Shown piece after piece: positions 43,559 through 53,784 of a stretch of 64,000 nucleotides of DNA. The translations under genes and the position numbers were made by a program. The stretch lies in the NCBI RefSeq assembly GCF_001182745.1, contig NZ_LN868938.1:620001-684000 (forward strand), written 5' to 3'. Within the stretch, counting starts at the first letter, position 1; each line of letters opens with the position of its first letter. Origin of the DNA: Nocardia farcinica. GTDB lineage: Bacteria > Actinomycetota > Actinomycetes > Mycobacteriales > Mycobacteriaceae. Below the pieces are notes generated by a model, which saw nothing but the letters and a program-made list of their open reading frames with translations, made no database searches and was not told where the DNA came from.

Positions 43559-44548
43559 AGTCGGCGAGCGGCCGGGCGTCTCGGTGGACAGGGCCGCGAC
43601 CAACGGGGCGATCTCGTCGAAGTCGGCGGCACCGAAATCGACGTAGTTCAGGCCGAGTTCGGCCCGGCGCTCGTGCAGTTGCTCGAGGCACTGTTCGACC
43701 GTGCCGACCAGCAGGCCGGTGGAGCGCCGCCCGATCGCCGGGTCGACGCCGTAGCGACGGCAGACCTCGCGCAACACCGGGTCGACGTCGGCGGGTCGCT
43801 CCACCACCCGGCAGGTCCAGGTGATCGACAGGTAGTCCAGCGCGTCCGGATCGCGTCCGGCGCGCTCGGCAGCGGTGCGCGCCCAGGCGATCTTGCGGGC
43901 CATGGTGTCGGGCAGCATGTCCGTGATGACGGCGGCGTCGTAGGCCGTGCCGCGCCGCAGATTCGAATGCACCCCGACGATGTCGGCGTACCGGCCCGCC
44001 AGTGTCAGCATGCGCCGTCCACCGCCGCCGACGACCAGCGGTGGATGTGGTCGCTGGACGGGCGCGGGGGTGCCGATCAGCCCGTCGATGGTGTAGTGGA
44101 CGCCGCGGTGCCGCACCGGCGCCTCGCCGAACAGCGCGACGATGATCGCGAGCGCTTCCTCGAGCCGGTCCACTCGCTGCGGTGCGGGATCGAAAGGTAT
44201 TCCGGCGCTCCGGTATTCCTCGGCGAGGTAGCCGGCGCCGAGGCCGAGGTCGAAGCGGCCCTGCGCGATCAGGTCGAGGGTGGCGGCCGCCTTGTGTGTG
44301 ATCACCGGATGGCGGTAGTCGTTGGCCAGCACCAGCGCCATGACCCGGACACGGCCGGTCACCGACGCGATGGCGGCCAGGGTGGGAAGGGGATCCTGGC
44401 GGCCGGTGCGGAAGTGGTCGGAGACGGTGATCGCGGTCAGTCCGCTGTCGTCCATCCGGCGCAGCCGCCGGTGCCAGTCCGCGAGATCGGGCTGCACCGG
44501 CGGCGCGTAGAGCGCGGTCTTGAACGGCCGCACCGCGAACCCGCTCAT
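43550..44548 (-). CDS. LLM class (luciferase-like) F420-dependent oxidoreductase
   Basis: This 332-residue TIM-barrel protein belongs to the luciferase-like monooxygenase group that in actinobacteria mostly uses F420. Visible stretches are TAITVSDHF, RVRVMALVLANDYRHP, RFDLGLGAGYLAEEYRSAG and HPPLVVGGGGRRML. It would carry out hydride transfer to, or oxygenation of, an unknown substrate. ATG 44548 overlaps the P450 stop as ATGA, so it is co-expressed with the P450 and the DegT-like protein. Another member is encoded at 50565-51425. Confidence 0.87.
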   Translation of the reverse strand: MSGFAVRPFKTALYAPPVQPDLADWHRRLRRMDDSGLTAITVSDHFRTGRQDPLPTLAAIASVTGRVRVMALVLANDYRHPVITHKAAATLDLIAQGRFDLGLGAGYLAEEYRSAGIPFDPAPQRVDRLEEALAIIVALFGEAPVRHRGVHYTIDGLIGTPAPVQRPHPPLVVGGGGRRMLTLAGRYADIVGVHSNLRRGTAYDAAVITDMLPDTMARKIAWARTAAERAGRDPDALDYLSITWTCRVVERPADVDPVLREVCRRYGVDPAIGRRSTGLLVGTVEQCLEQLHERRAELGLNYVDFGAADFDEIAPLVAALSTETPGRSPTSH

Positions 44549-45762
44549 TCGGCGAGCTCGTAGCGGATCGGCACCACCTCGGGCCCGGCGATGACACCGC
44601 CGGCGGCCAGTTCCACCGGGCCGTCGAGCGCCACCTCGCGCCATCGCCGGGTGAGCACCTTCAGCCCTTCCTCCATCTCCGCCTTGGCGACGGCGTGGCC
44701 GAGGCAGTAGTGCCCCCCGTAGCCGAATCCGATGTCGAACAACGGGGCGGGCCGCTGCGGGTCGAAACGGTCCGGGTCGGGGAACGAGCGCGGGTCGCGC
44801 CCGGCGCCGCTGATGTTGAGGGTGACGGCCTGGCCGGGCTCGAAGTCGATTCCTTCCAGCGTCAGGGGTCGCTGGACCACCTTGACCTGGCGCGGGGTGG
44901 CCGGGTGCAGTCGCAGTGACTCGTTGATCGCGGCGGGGATCAGTGCCGGGTTCGCCGCGAGCGCCTGCCACTGTCCGGCCTCGACGATCGCTCGTACCGC
45001 CGACGCCAGCTGGTAGCGCGTGGTGTCGTGCCCGGCCAGCAGGACGCCCGCGATGTGCCAGACGATCTCCACGTCGGTGATGTCGGCCTCCTCGGAGTCC
45101 TTGGCCTCGATGAGGTCGCTGATGAAGTCCTCGCGCGGCTGTCGTCGCCGTTGCTCGACCAGCACGGCGCTGTAGTCGTGCACGGCTTGCAGCGCATCCT
45201 CCAGCGGCGCGACGCCGGGCCAGATCGGCTCCTGGCCGAGCAGCCGGAGTTTGACGGTGGCGTCGGCGAAGGCGTCGACCTCGTCGAACGGGATGCCGAT
45301 GAAACCGGCCACGACGCCGATCGCGAGGTGGTGGCTGTACTCGGTGACGAAGTTGATCCGGTCCCGACCGGCGAGCCGGTCGACCAAGGTCTCGGCCAGC
45401 TCGCTCATCATCGCCCTGGCCTGGACGATCCGGCTCGGCCGGAATCCCCTGAGCAGGATCGGGCGGATCCGGTCGTGGTTGGCCGACCAGGTCAGGTTGA
45501 GGTTGCCGTCGACCAGGTAGTCGATGATCGGCCCGCCGGTCAGCCCCTTGTCGAGGAAGAACTGTGGGCTGCGTGGGCCGACCCGGTCGTCCCGGTAGAG
45601 CCCGCGCACGGTGTCGTAGGCGAAGAACTCCGCGCCGGTGCGGCCCCGGGCCACCCGGAGCCGGTCGGCGTCGCCGCCGAGGAACCGGTTGGGGTCGTCG
45701 AGGAATTCGGGGGTGTGGGTGTCCAGGTAGGGGTGTTCGAGCGGTGGGTGGAGCGTGGTCAC
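44545..45762 (-). CDS. cytochrome P450
   Basis: This 405-residue soluble P450 has canonical motifs: I-helix AGHDTT, K-helix ESLR, haem loop FGYGGHYCLG with the Cys at about residue 351. Unlike the P450 at 7301 it has no ferredoxin or reductase gene next to it and may borrow those encoded at 8540-10147. It sits between the DegT-like gene (19 bases upstream) and the LLM gene (overlapping). It is probably a hydroxylase of the same pathway. Confidence 0.93.
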   Translation of the reverse strand: MTTLHPPLEHPYLDTHTPEFLDDPNRFLGGDADRLRVARGRTGAEFFAYDTVRGLYRDDRVGPRSPQFFLDKGLTGGPIIDYLVDGNLNLTWSANHDRIRPILLRGFRPSRIVQARAMMSELAETLVDRLAGRDRINFVTEYSHHLAIGVVAGFIGIPFDEVDAFADATVKLRLLGQEPIWPGVAPLEDALQAVHDYSAVLVEQRRRQPREDFISDLIEAKDSEEADITDVEIVWHIAGVLLAGHDTTRYQLASAVRAIVEAGQWQALAANPALIPAAINESLRLHPATPRQVKVVQRPLTLEGIDFEPGQAVTLNISGAGRDPRSFPDPDRFDPQRPAPLFDIGFGYGGHYCLGHAVAKAEMEEGLKVLTRRWREVALDGPVELAAGGVIAGPEVVPIRYELAE

Positions 45763-45781
45763 GGCGTCTCCTCGTGTCGGG

Positions 45782-47002
45782 TCACCGGGTGGGGGCGTAG
45801 CGGCGGGCGAAGTCGTGGATGTTGGCCACGACGTGGTCGAGTTCCTCGTCGCTCATGCCGTGGCTCATGCCCAGTGACATGCCGCGCTCGAACACCTCGT
45901 CGGCGTTCGGCAGCCCGCCCGCGGGGATCCGGTACTCGACGTTGCGCATCATCGGATGCCGGGTGACGTTGCCGCTCCACACGGTGCGCGTGTCGATGCC
46001 GGCGCCCTCGAGATGGTCCTGCAGATCCGCCCGGGTGAAGCCGGCGTCCTCGCGGATGGTCACCGGGTAGCACAGCCAGGCGGTGTGGAACTCTGGATGC
46101 TGACGCGGGAGCCGGAACAATGTCGGGTAGCTGCCGAACGCGGCGGAGAACGCCGCGAAGATCTCCGCGCGGCGCTTGTAGTTCTGATCGAGCTTGGACA
46201 GCTGCACCAGGCCGAAGGCCGCGCCCAGCTCGGAGGGTTCGAAGTTCCAGGGCAGCACGTCGAAGATGAAATCGTTGTCGTAGGCGACGCCGTCGAGGTC
46301 CTCGCGGAAGACGCGGCCGGTGCGCGCGGCCTGCGAGCCGAACAGGTGCGGCTCGGATCGGCGGCCCCACCGGCGCAGCATCAAGCCCTTGTCGCGCAGC
46401 TTCTCGTCGTCCACACACACCATGCCGCCCTGGCCCGCGCAGGTGATGATGTGCGCCATCGCGAAGCTGGTCACCGTGATGTCGGAGCGGCTGCCGGTCT
46501 TGGTCCCGCGCAGGGTGGTACCGATGCAGTCGCAGGAGTCCTCGATGACCTTGAGCCCGTGCCGATCGGCGATCTCGCGGATGACGTCCCAGTCGGGGGC
46601 GTTGCCCGCCAGGTTGGGCAGCAGGATCGCCGCGGTCCTGTCGGTGATCAGTTCCTCGATGGCGGCCGGATCGGCGTTGTAGGTATCGGGTTCGACATCG
46701 ACGAACACCGGAATCCACCCGCCGCGCACGATGGGGGAGACGTCGGTGGAGAAGGTCAGCGGCGAGGTGATGATCTCCGAACCCTTGGGCAGATCCAGCA
46801 GTTCGAGTGCCAGATACAGCGCGGACGAGCCGGAGTTGCACATCAGGCCCAGCTTCTTGCCGTACAACTCGGCGGTCCTGCGCTCCATCTCGGCGACGTT
46901 CTTGCCGATCTTGAGCGCGTAGGGGCCGCCCCGTAGCACTTCCAGGCAGGCGTTGATCTCGGCCTCGTCGTGGACACTGCGCGCATAGATGACCCTGGTC
47001 AC
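45782..47002 (-). CDS. DegT/DnrJ/EryC1/StrS family PLP protein with active-site His in place of Lys
   Basis: This 406-residue fold-type I PLP protein has the N-terminal KIGKNVAEMERRTAELYG, NSGSSALYLAL (PLP phosphate site) and VIEDSCDCIGTT (Asp pairing with the PLP nitrogen). In SFAMAHIITCAGQGG the position of the PLP-binding Lys is His184. This swap is known in sugar 3-dehydratases (ColD, and E1/RfbH types). The iron-sulphur Cys of E1/RfbH (after the WGR segment) are absent, so it is nearer to ColD in that respect. A sugar role is unexpected next to a P450 and an LLM enzyme; a 3-deoxygenation-like reaction on another hydroxy-ketone is conceivable. Confidence 0.85.
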   Translation of the reverse strand: MTRVIYARSVHDEAEINACLEVLRGGPYALKIGKNVAEMERRTAELYGKKLGLMCNSGSSALYLALELLDLPKGSEIITSPLTFSTDVSPIVRGGWIPVFVDVEPDTYNADPAAIEELITDRTAAILLPNLAGNAPDWDVIREIADRHGLKVIEDSCDCIGTTLRGTKTGSRSDITVTSFAMAHIITCAGQGGMVCVDDEKLRDKGLMLRRWGRRSEPHLFGSQAARTGRVFREDLDGVAYDNDFIFDVLPWNFEPSELGAAFGLVQLSKLDQNYKRRAEIFAAFSAAFGSYPTLFRLPRQHPEFHTAWLCYPVTIREDAGFTRADLQDHLEGAGIDTRTVWSGNVTRHPMMRNVEYRIPAGGLPNADEVFERGMSLGMSHGMSDEELDHVVANIHDFARRYAPTR

Positions 47003-47100
47003 GGTGGGATCTCCTCCGGGTGGCAGATATTCGGGCGGATCGGTCCGGTGTCGGCGGGCGCGTACCGCTGCCCGCCCTCGAACGGCGGATCGACCGAGCC

Positions 47101-47151
47101 AGTCTGGCTCCGCGGCAATGGCTTCCGCGCCGGTTGTTTCACTGACCGGAC
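47101..47151 (-). promoter_or_regulatory. 15-bp regulon motif plus -10 element, upstream of the DegT-P450-LLM operon
   Basis: TTTCACTGACCGGAC (47137-47151) has, on the minus strand, CAGACT (47106-47101) exactly 30 bp away. The DegT-like start codon is at 47002. Confidence 0.5.
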
Positions 47152-47231
47152 GCCTTGCGGGTGTGGCTCCCGACCCGGCTGACCGTGTGACGCCCTTTAC
47201 ACGCCGAGCGCGATGTGTCTACACTCACACC

Positions 47232-47246
47232 TGTCACATTCTGACA
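47232..47246. promoter_or_regulatory. inverted repeat upstream of the third IclR gene
   Basis: TGTCA-N5-TGACA, perfect 5-bp arms, lies 38 bases upstream of the IclR start. It includes GTCACA; a separate TGTGAC half-site is at 47186-47191. Both resemble the repeats upstream of the other IclR genes. Confidence 0.5.
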
Positions 47247-47284
47247 TTCAGGCAGATGATGACTCTGCCCGCTGGGAGGTGTTC

Positions 47285-48094
47285 ATGGCAACGGCGCACA
47301 TCGACGAGCCACCGACGGCGATGATCGATCGGGTGGCCTCGCTGCTCGGGGCCTTCGTCGGCCAACGGCCGCTCACGCTCGCCGAACTGGCCCGCCGCTC
47401 GAATCTCCCGCGCTCGTCGGCGCATCGCATCCTGCAGCGCCTCGTGGAGCTCGGCTGGGTGGAGCGCAAGGACTTCAAATACGCGCTCGGCCTTCGGATG
47501 TTCGAGCTCGGTGCCCAGGCCACCCGGCAGCGCAGTGTCCACCGCGCCGCGCTTCCGGTGTTGACCGACCTGCATCGACGCACCGGCCTGACCGCACATC
47601 TGAGCATGCTGACCGGCGCCGAGATCCTGCACCTCGAGCGCGTCGGCCTGTGGCCAACCACCGGTTCCCAGTGGGGCGTCGGCGCGCGCCAGCCGGCGAT
47701 GCGCACAGCGGCCGGACGGGCGATACTGTCGGCCCTGCCCCGCGCGGAGTGGCCGGTGCTCGACGACATCGAGCCGGCCACGCCCTACAGCCTGCGAACA
47801 CCGCGGCAGCTCGAACAGGACCTGCGGCGGATCCAGGACCGCGGCGGTGTCGCGGTGGATGCGCAAGGGTGTGTGCTGGGCGTCACGGTGGTGGCCGCGG
47901 CGATCGAAACCGGCGACGGCGACGGACAATTCGCGCTCTCGTTGTGCGGGCCGACCCGCACGCTGCGCCTGGAGATGGCGATCGCCGAAGTTCGCGGCGG
48001 TGCCGCGAAGATCTGGCGTGGCGCGATCGGCGCGCCGCCGCCGCGCCCGCGATCGGCGGGCGTGGGCTCGGCGAGGATACCCGCGCCGGTGTGA
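47285..48094 (+). CDS. IclR family transcriptional regulator
   Basis: This 269-residue regulator has a winged helix with recognition helix NLPRSSAHRILQRL (about residues 40-53) and a C-terminal IclR effector domain (HLERVGLWPTTGSQWGVGARQP). ATG 47285 follows GGGAGG; the open frame upstream contains the promoter. It is divergent from the DegT-P450-LLM operon. Its recognition helix differs little from those of the other two IclR proteins here, so cross-talk is likely. Activation of the 15-bp regulon is one possibility, without direct evidence. Confidence 0.9.
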   Translation: MATAHIDEPPTAMIDRVASLLGAFVGQRPLTLAELARRSNLPRSSAHRILQRLVELGWVERKDFKYALGLRMFELGAQATRQRSVHRAALPVLTDLHRRTGLTAHLSMLTGAEILHLERVGLWPTTGSQWGVGARQPAMRTAAGRAILSALPRAEWPVLDDIEPATPYSLRTPRQLEQDLRRIQDRGGVAVDAQGCVLGVTVVAAAIETGDGDGQFALSLCGPTRTLRLEMAIAEVRGGAAKIWRGAIGAPPPRPRSAGVGSARIPAPV

Positions 48095-48114
48095 TCCGAC
48101 CACGGCACGGCGCC

Positions 48115-48165
48115 TCCCACTCATCGGGAGGACGTCACCGGTGGGCGCCGGTGCGACGGCACCAT
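48115..48165 (+). promoter_or_regulatory. 15-bp regulon motif plus -10 element, upstream of the EthD-like operon
   Basis: TCCCACTCATCGGGA (48115-48129), within a longer 6-bp-armed repeat, is followed after 30 bp by CACCAT (48160-48165). Confidence 0.5.
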
Positions 48166-48209
48166 CCACCTGAGCCCGATTGTCCGCACCCCTCGATCGG
48201 CAGGTCCGA

Positions 48210-48989
48210 ATGTTCTCCGAACGTGCGTTCTTCTCCTTCGTCCAGCTCACCGACGCCACCACGCATCGGGAGTACAACGAATGGCATCAGCTCGACCACC
48301 GCCCGGAGAACCTGCTGCTGCCCGGTGTGGCCTGGGGTGACCGCTGGGCGCGCCCGGCCGAATACGTCCCGCTGCACCGGGCTTCGTCCGCTGATCTCAT
48401 CGATATCGACTACGTGGCGATGTACTGGTTCCGGCCGCCCTACGACGAGAGCGTGGCGGCATGGACCAAGCTGGGCGAAGACTCCTTCCAGTGGGGGCGC
48501 GGTCCGCTGCTGCCGGGGATCCGGCGGCCGCTGCTCGGGTTCTTCACCCCGGTCAAGGGGTATGCGGCACCGCGAATAAACGTCTCGGCCGACGCGTTGC
48601 CCTTCCGGCCGAATCGGGGACTGCACCTGTCGGTCACCCATCTGGCCGATCCGCACGGCACGGACGCGCACGAGTGGTTCCGCTGGCAGGACCGGGTCGA
48701 GATCCCCGCCCTGCTGTCGTGTCCGGGCGTCGCGGGAGCGTGGACCTTCGCGCTGCACTCCTTGCAGAAGCACCCCACCCTGCCCCGGCTGAGCGATGAC
48801 CGGCGCGAGTTCGGTCCCGGCACGCTGCGCATCCGGCTCCTCTACCTGGACGCGGACCCCGCCGAGGTGACGGCCGCGCTCGACGACATCGACAACGACT
48901 GGGCCGCGGCAGGCCACGGACCCGAAAGCGTCGGCGAACTGTTGTTCCACGGCCCGCTGCGCACGATCATCCCCTGGCAGGACTGGTGA
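48210..48989 (+). CDS. EthD/Dabb-like two-domain protein, unknown function
   Basis: This 259-residue protein has two likely ferredoxin-like alpha+beta halves. EYNEWHQLDHRPENLLLPGV near the N-terminus resembles the EthD pattern (Y-x2-W-x4-H-x5-GV), and HEWFRWQDRVEIPALLSCPG in the second half looks like a repeat. EthD-type proteins are small partners of P450 systems or cyclases in degradation operons. I cannot assign a reaction. ATG 48210 is preferred; TTG 48180, ten codons upstream, is also in frame and lies nearer the likely transcription start. Confidence 0.65.
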   Translation: MFSERAFFSFVQLTDATTHREYNEWHQLDHRPENLLLPGVAWGDRWARPAEYVPLHRASSADLIDIDYVAMYWFRPPYDESVAAWTKLGEDSFQWGRGPLLPGIRRPLLGFFTPVKGYAAPRINVSADALPFRPNRGLHLSVTHLADPHGTDAHEWFRWQDRVEIPALLSCPGVAGAWTFALHSLQKHPTLPRLSDDRREFGPGTLRIRLLYLDADPAEVTAALDDIDNDWAAAGHGPESVGELLFHGPLRTIIPWQDW

Positions 48990-49009
48990 CCGCCCTACCG
49001 AAGGAACCC

Positions 49010-49522
49010 ATGACCGACCGATCCGCTGACATCGACGCACTCGCCCGACGAGTGGAGGCAATGGAAGACAGGTGGCAGATCCTCGAACTGCTGTCGGCCT
49101 ACGGGCCGGCGGTGGACAGCGGATCGGCCGACGTCGCGGCCGACCTCTGGCTCGACGACGGCGTCTACGACGTCGATTCGGGCATGCTGCGAGGCCGGGC
49201 CGGCCTGCGCGCCATGATCGAGGGCGACATGCACCAGGGCTTCATCCGCAACGGCTCCGCGCACCTGATGGGGATCCCGCACATCGTGCTCGACGGTGAC
49301 CGGGCGATCGTCACCGGCCACTCGCAGCTGGTGCTGAAGGTATCCGACGGCCCGGAGTTCGCGGTCGCCCGGATCACCGCGAACCGATGGGAGCTGGTCA
49401 AGATCGACGGCCGCTGGCGCGTCGAGCGCCGTATCGCGCGGTTGCTGGACGGCCGTGCCGAGGCACGTGCGCTGCTCGCCGCCCTCGGCACCGTCGAATC
49501 GGGCACAGTCGACGACCGGTGA
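49010..49522 (+). CDS. SnoaL-like (NTF2 fold) protein
   Basis: This 170-residue SnoaL-type protein contains a helix with EDRWQILELLSAYGPAVDSG, WLDDGVYDVDSGMLRGRAGL and GSAHLMGIPHIVLDGDRAIVT with a possible active-site His. Relatives are scytalone dehydratase-, isomerase- and cyclase-like enzymes. ATG 49010 follows AAGGA; an in-frame GTG at 48986 overlaps the previous stop as GTGA and is the alternative. It lies in an operon with the EthD-like gene and an SDR. Confidence 0.8.
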   Translation: MTDRSADIDALARRVEAMEDRWQILELLSAYGPAVDSGSADVAADLWLDDGVYDVDSGMLRGRAGLRAMIEGDMHQGFIRNGSAHLMGIPHIVLDGDRAIVTGHSQLVLKVSDGPEFAVARITANRWELVKIDGRWRVERRIARLLDGRAEARALLAALGTVESGTVDDR

Positions 49523-49550
49523 CGCCGGTCTCATGAAAGGAATCCCGCAC

Positions 49551-50345
49551 GTGAATATTCAGAAGTACGGTCCGTGGGCCGTGATCGCCGGTGGGTCGGA
49601 GGGTGTCGGTGCCGAGTTCGCCCGGCAACTCGCCGAAAACGGCATGAACCTGGTGTTGTTGGCCCGCAAGGAAGGACCGCTCGCCGCGACGGCCGAGACC
49701 TGCCGAGCGCACGGTGTCGAGGTCCGTACGTTGTCGGTCGACCTGCTGGCACCCGACGCCCTCGAGCGCATCCGGCAGCTCACCGACGATCTCGTCGTCG
49801 GGCTGTTCATCTACAACGCGGGCGCCAACACCTACGGTCACGAGTTCGTCACCGGCGACCTCGACCGTTTCCAGGCCGTCATCGATCTCAACATCACCGT
49901 GCAGCTGGCGTTGGTGCACCATTTCGGCGCGCTCATGCGCGAGCGCCGCCGCGGCGGCATCCTGCTGGTCGGATCGTTGAGCGGCTACCTGGGTTCCGCG
50001 CAGATCAGCATCTATTCGGCGGTGAAATCGTTCTGCCGGACCTTCGCCGAAGGGCTGTGGCTCGAGATGCGGGACCACGACGTCGACGTGCTGGAACTGG
50101 TGCTCGGCCTGACCCGCACACCCGCCATGGCGCGGGCCGGGCTGAAGATGGACACGCCCGGGTTGCTCGTCTCCGAGCCGCGCGACGTCGCCGCACAGGG
50201 CCTGGCCAATCTCGCCAACGGGCCGGTCGTGGTGGTGAAGCAGTTCGAGGACGTCGCCGAGAAGAACAGCGGCCACAACCGGGCAGAACTGCTGCTGGCC
50301 TCGCGGGCCGCCGCGAAGAAGCTCCTTCCCCCGCCGTCGCGGTGA
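49551..50345 (+). CDS. SDR family oxidoreductase
   Basis: This 264-residue SDR belongs to the group with the GGSEGVG cofactor motif (about residues 13-20), YNAGAN (about 85-90), Ser in GSLSG and YSAVK (Tyr about 157, Lys about 161). Such proteins are often annotated as long-chain or 17beta-hydroxysteroid dehydrogenase-like. GTG 49551 follows GAAAGGA at workable spacing; ATG 49533, six codons upstream, is in frame but has no ribosome-binding site. It is third in the operon starting at 48210. Confidence 0.84.
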   Translation: MNIQKYGPWAVIAGGSEGVGAEFARQLAENGMNLVLLARKEGPLAATAETCRAHGVEVRTLSVDLLAPDALERIRQLTDDLVVGLFIYNAGANTYGHEFVTGDLDRFQAVIDLNITVQLALVHHFGALMRERRRGGILLVGSLSGYLGSAQISIYSAVKSFCRTFAEGLWLEMRDHDVDVLELVLGLTRTPAMARAGLKMDTPGLLVSEPRDVAAQGLANLANGPVVVVKQFEDVAEKNSGHNRAELLLASRAAAKKLLPPPSR

Positions 50346-50379
50346 CGGCACGCACGAGCGCCATCATGCAGAGGTGAGC

Positions 50380-50564
50380 ATGACGAACGACTCCGACCTT
50401 TTGGCACCCCGGCGCGGCGGTTGCGGCAAGGTGATGACAAGCGTCCGAATCCCGTCTGCCCACCGCCTACTGGGCGCTCGCCGGGCCGCTACCGGCCGGG
50501 CGACCGACGGCGCAGACTCCGTGCCGGACGTGGGTCCCGCTCGGGTGAAAGGTGCGGCACTGGG

Positions 50565-50568
<4 letters not shown>
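50380..50568 (+). CDS. possible small hypothetical protein
   Basis: This 62-codon frame has AGAGGTGAG just before its ATG and overlaps the next gene's start as ATGA, the arrangement seen for real neighbours here. The product has no recognisable motif and a composition rich in Ala, Arg and Gly, so it may equally be a chance frame in the 219-base gap. No other feature is seen in that gap. Confidence 0.25.
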
Positions 50569-52021
<1,453 letters not shown>

Positions 52022-52068
52022 CGACGGTCTCCGCGCCCAATCGGGTGCTGCCGGAGAGCATTTGCCGA

Positions 52069-52119
52069 TCCCGCTGACTGGAAAGGCGACGGGCGCGCGG
52101 GCCGGCCGGATCTTATTGT
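52069..52119 (+). promoter_or_regulatory. 15-bp regulon motif plus -10 element, upstream of the MFS exporter
   Basis: TCCCGCTGACTGGAA (52069-52083) is followed after 30 bp by TATTGT (52114-52119), a good -10. This is the last motif copy in the window. Confidence 0.55.
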
Positions 52120-52235
52120 CCTCTGCCAGGTGCCGTGACCGAGATCACGACCGCCCGTTACGCCGGCTCCAGGGGTGATCCCTGGAGCGTGCGGCGGCGC
52201 ACGTCGGATGCGCAGAGCCCCCAGGAGGACGACCG

Positions 52236-53720
52236 ATGCCGGTTCCAGCAGCTCCCTCACCCACCGGAAACCATGACCGGCGAACGAGTTCGGCGTCGAC
52301 GGCGATGATCGTGACGGCACTGGTTCTCGCCGAATCGGTCAGCGCCTTCGAGGCAGGCATGATCTTCATCGCGCTGCCGCGGCTCGGGGAGATCTTCGAC
52401 GTCCCGGCCGCCACGACCGGCTGGGCGGTCACGGCCTACATGCTCGTGGCGGCGACGACAGCGCTGGTGGGTGGCCGCCTCGGCGACATGTACGGCCGCA
52501 AGAAGGTTCTCATCATCGTGATGCTGGTGTCGACCCTGGGTTCGGTGATCAGCGTCTTCGGCGATTCGATGGCCGCGATCATCCTCGGCCGGGGGGTGCA
52601 GGGCGCCGCGGGCGCGATCCTGCCGCTGTGCTACGGGTTGGCGCGCGAGGCGTTGCCCGCCGAGAAGGTCTCGCTGGCAGTGGGATTCATCGGCGGCGCG
52701 GCGCTGCTGGCGGGCTCGGGAGGTTCCCTGATCGCCGGAGTGCTGCTCGACGTCGCCGACTGGCACATGATCTTCCTGTTCGCCGCGGTTCTCGCGGTGG
52801 TGGCCTCGGTGCTGGCCGCGCTCGCGCTGCCGGGCTCGACGCCCCTCGCGGAGCTGCCCCGCTTCGACTATGTGGGCGCCCTGCTGCTGACGCCGGGACT
52901 GACCGCGCTGCTCTACGGTCTCACCCAGGGGCCGGCATGGGGTTGGACCAGCGCGGGTGTGGTGGGACTGATCGTGGCGGGCACGGCCGTGCTCACGGCG
53001 TGGACGCTCTGGGAGCTGGGCAGGCGTGACCCGCTGGTCGACCTGCGCGTGTTGGCGAACCGGCGGATGGCGCTCAACATGATCGCGCTGTCGGTGCTCG
53101 CCCTCGGCCCGGTCGGCGCCATTCAGCTGGTCACCCCGATGATCATGCAGTCACCGACGTCGTTGCCGGTCGGGCTCGGGATCTCGGCGACGGCGACGGG
53201 CCTGGTGGCCGGCGTCGGCGCCATCGTCGGCTTCGCCGCCTCGCCGATCGCGGGAATGGTCGCCGGTCGGTGGGGCGGGCGGACCGCCTTCCTGCTCGGG
53301 GCCGTCCTGTTCGTCGTCGCGAACCTGATGATCCTCGTGGGCCACATGTCCCTGCCCGTGATGGTCGGGGTGTTCGCGCTCGGGGCGGTCGCCACGGCCT
53401 TCGCCTACACCGGCTACCCCAAGATCGTGATCGAGTCCGTCCCCGAGGACGTCACGAGTGTCACGACGGGTGTACTGAGCACGGCGCGCCAGGCCTTCTC
53501 GGCCGTGGGTGTGGCGCTCGTGTCGGTGATGCTCTCGCTGTCGACCGTGCCGGGAACCACGGCGCCCACCCTGGCGTCGTTCAACCTCGCGGTGGCCTGG
53601 TTCATCGGCTGCGCCGTGGTGGTGGCCGTCCTGTGCCTGTTCATCGGCCGGCCGCCGCGGCCGCGATCGAACGCGGTCCGCGCCACCGGCGCCGAGGACA
53701 CCCCGGCCGCGGTCGGCTGA
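52236..53720 (+). CDS. MFS transporter (DHA2-like)
   Basis: This 494-residue polytopic protein has about 14 hydrophobic segments, as in DHA2/EmrB-type drug:H+ antiporters. GGRLGDMYGRKKVL is MFS motif A, and GRGVQGAAGAILPLCYGLARE corresponds to the motif B/C region of helices 4-5. Antiporters of this type export hydrophobic compounds, here perhaps a toxic substrate or intermediate, since its promoter carries the island motif. ATG 52236 follows AGGAGGA. The gene-free stretch 52022-52235 holds the promoter. Confidence 0.88.
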   Translation: MPVPAAPSPTGNHDRRTSSASTAMIVTALVLAESVSAFEAGMIFIALPRLGEIFDVPAATTGWAVTAYMLVAATTALVGGRLGDMYGRKKVLIIVMLVSTLGSVISVFGDSMAAIILGRGVQGAAGAILPLCYGLAREALPAEKVSLAVGFIGGAALLAGSGGSLIAGVLLDVADWHMIFLFAAVLAVVASVLAALALPGSTPLAELPRFDYVGALLLTPGLTALLYGLTQGPAWGWTSAGVVGLIVAGTAVLTAWTLWELGRRDPLVDLRVLANRRMALNMIALSVLALGPVGAIQLVTPMIMQSPTSLPVGLGISATATGLVAGVGAIVGFAASPIAGMVAGRWGGRTAFLLGAVLFVVANLMILVGHMSLPVMVGVFALGAVATAFAYTGYPKIVIESVPEDVTSVTTGVLSTARQAFSAVGVALVSVMLSLSTVPGTTAPTLASFNLAVAWFIGCAVVVAVLCLFIGRPPRPRSNAVRATGAEDTPAAVG

Positions 53721-53784
53721 CGGCCGGACGACACGACACACCCCGCGCGGCCGACTCGCGGCCGCGTCGACGAAAGGAACGCCG

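Noticed and set aside
50521..50550. A possible further copy of the 15-bp motif before the LLM gene
   Set aside because: The sequence resembles the first half of the motif, but the second half is out of register by one base.
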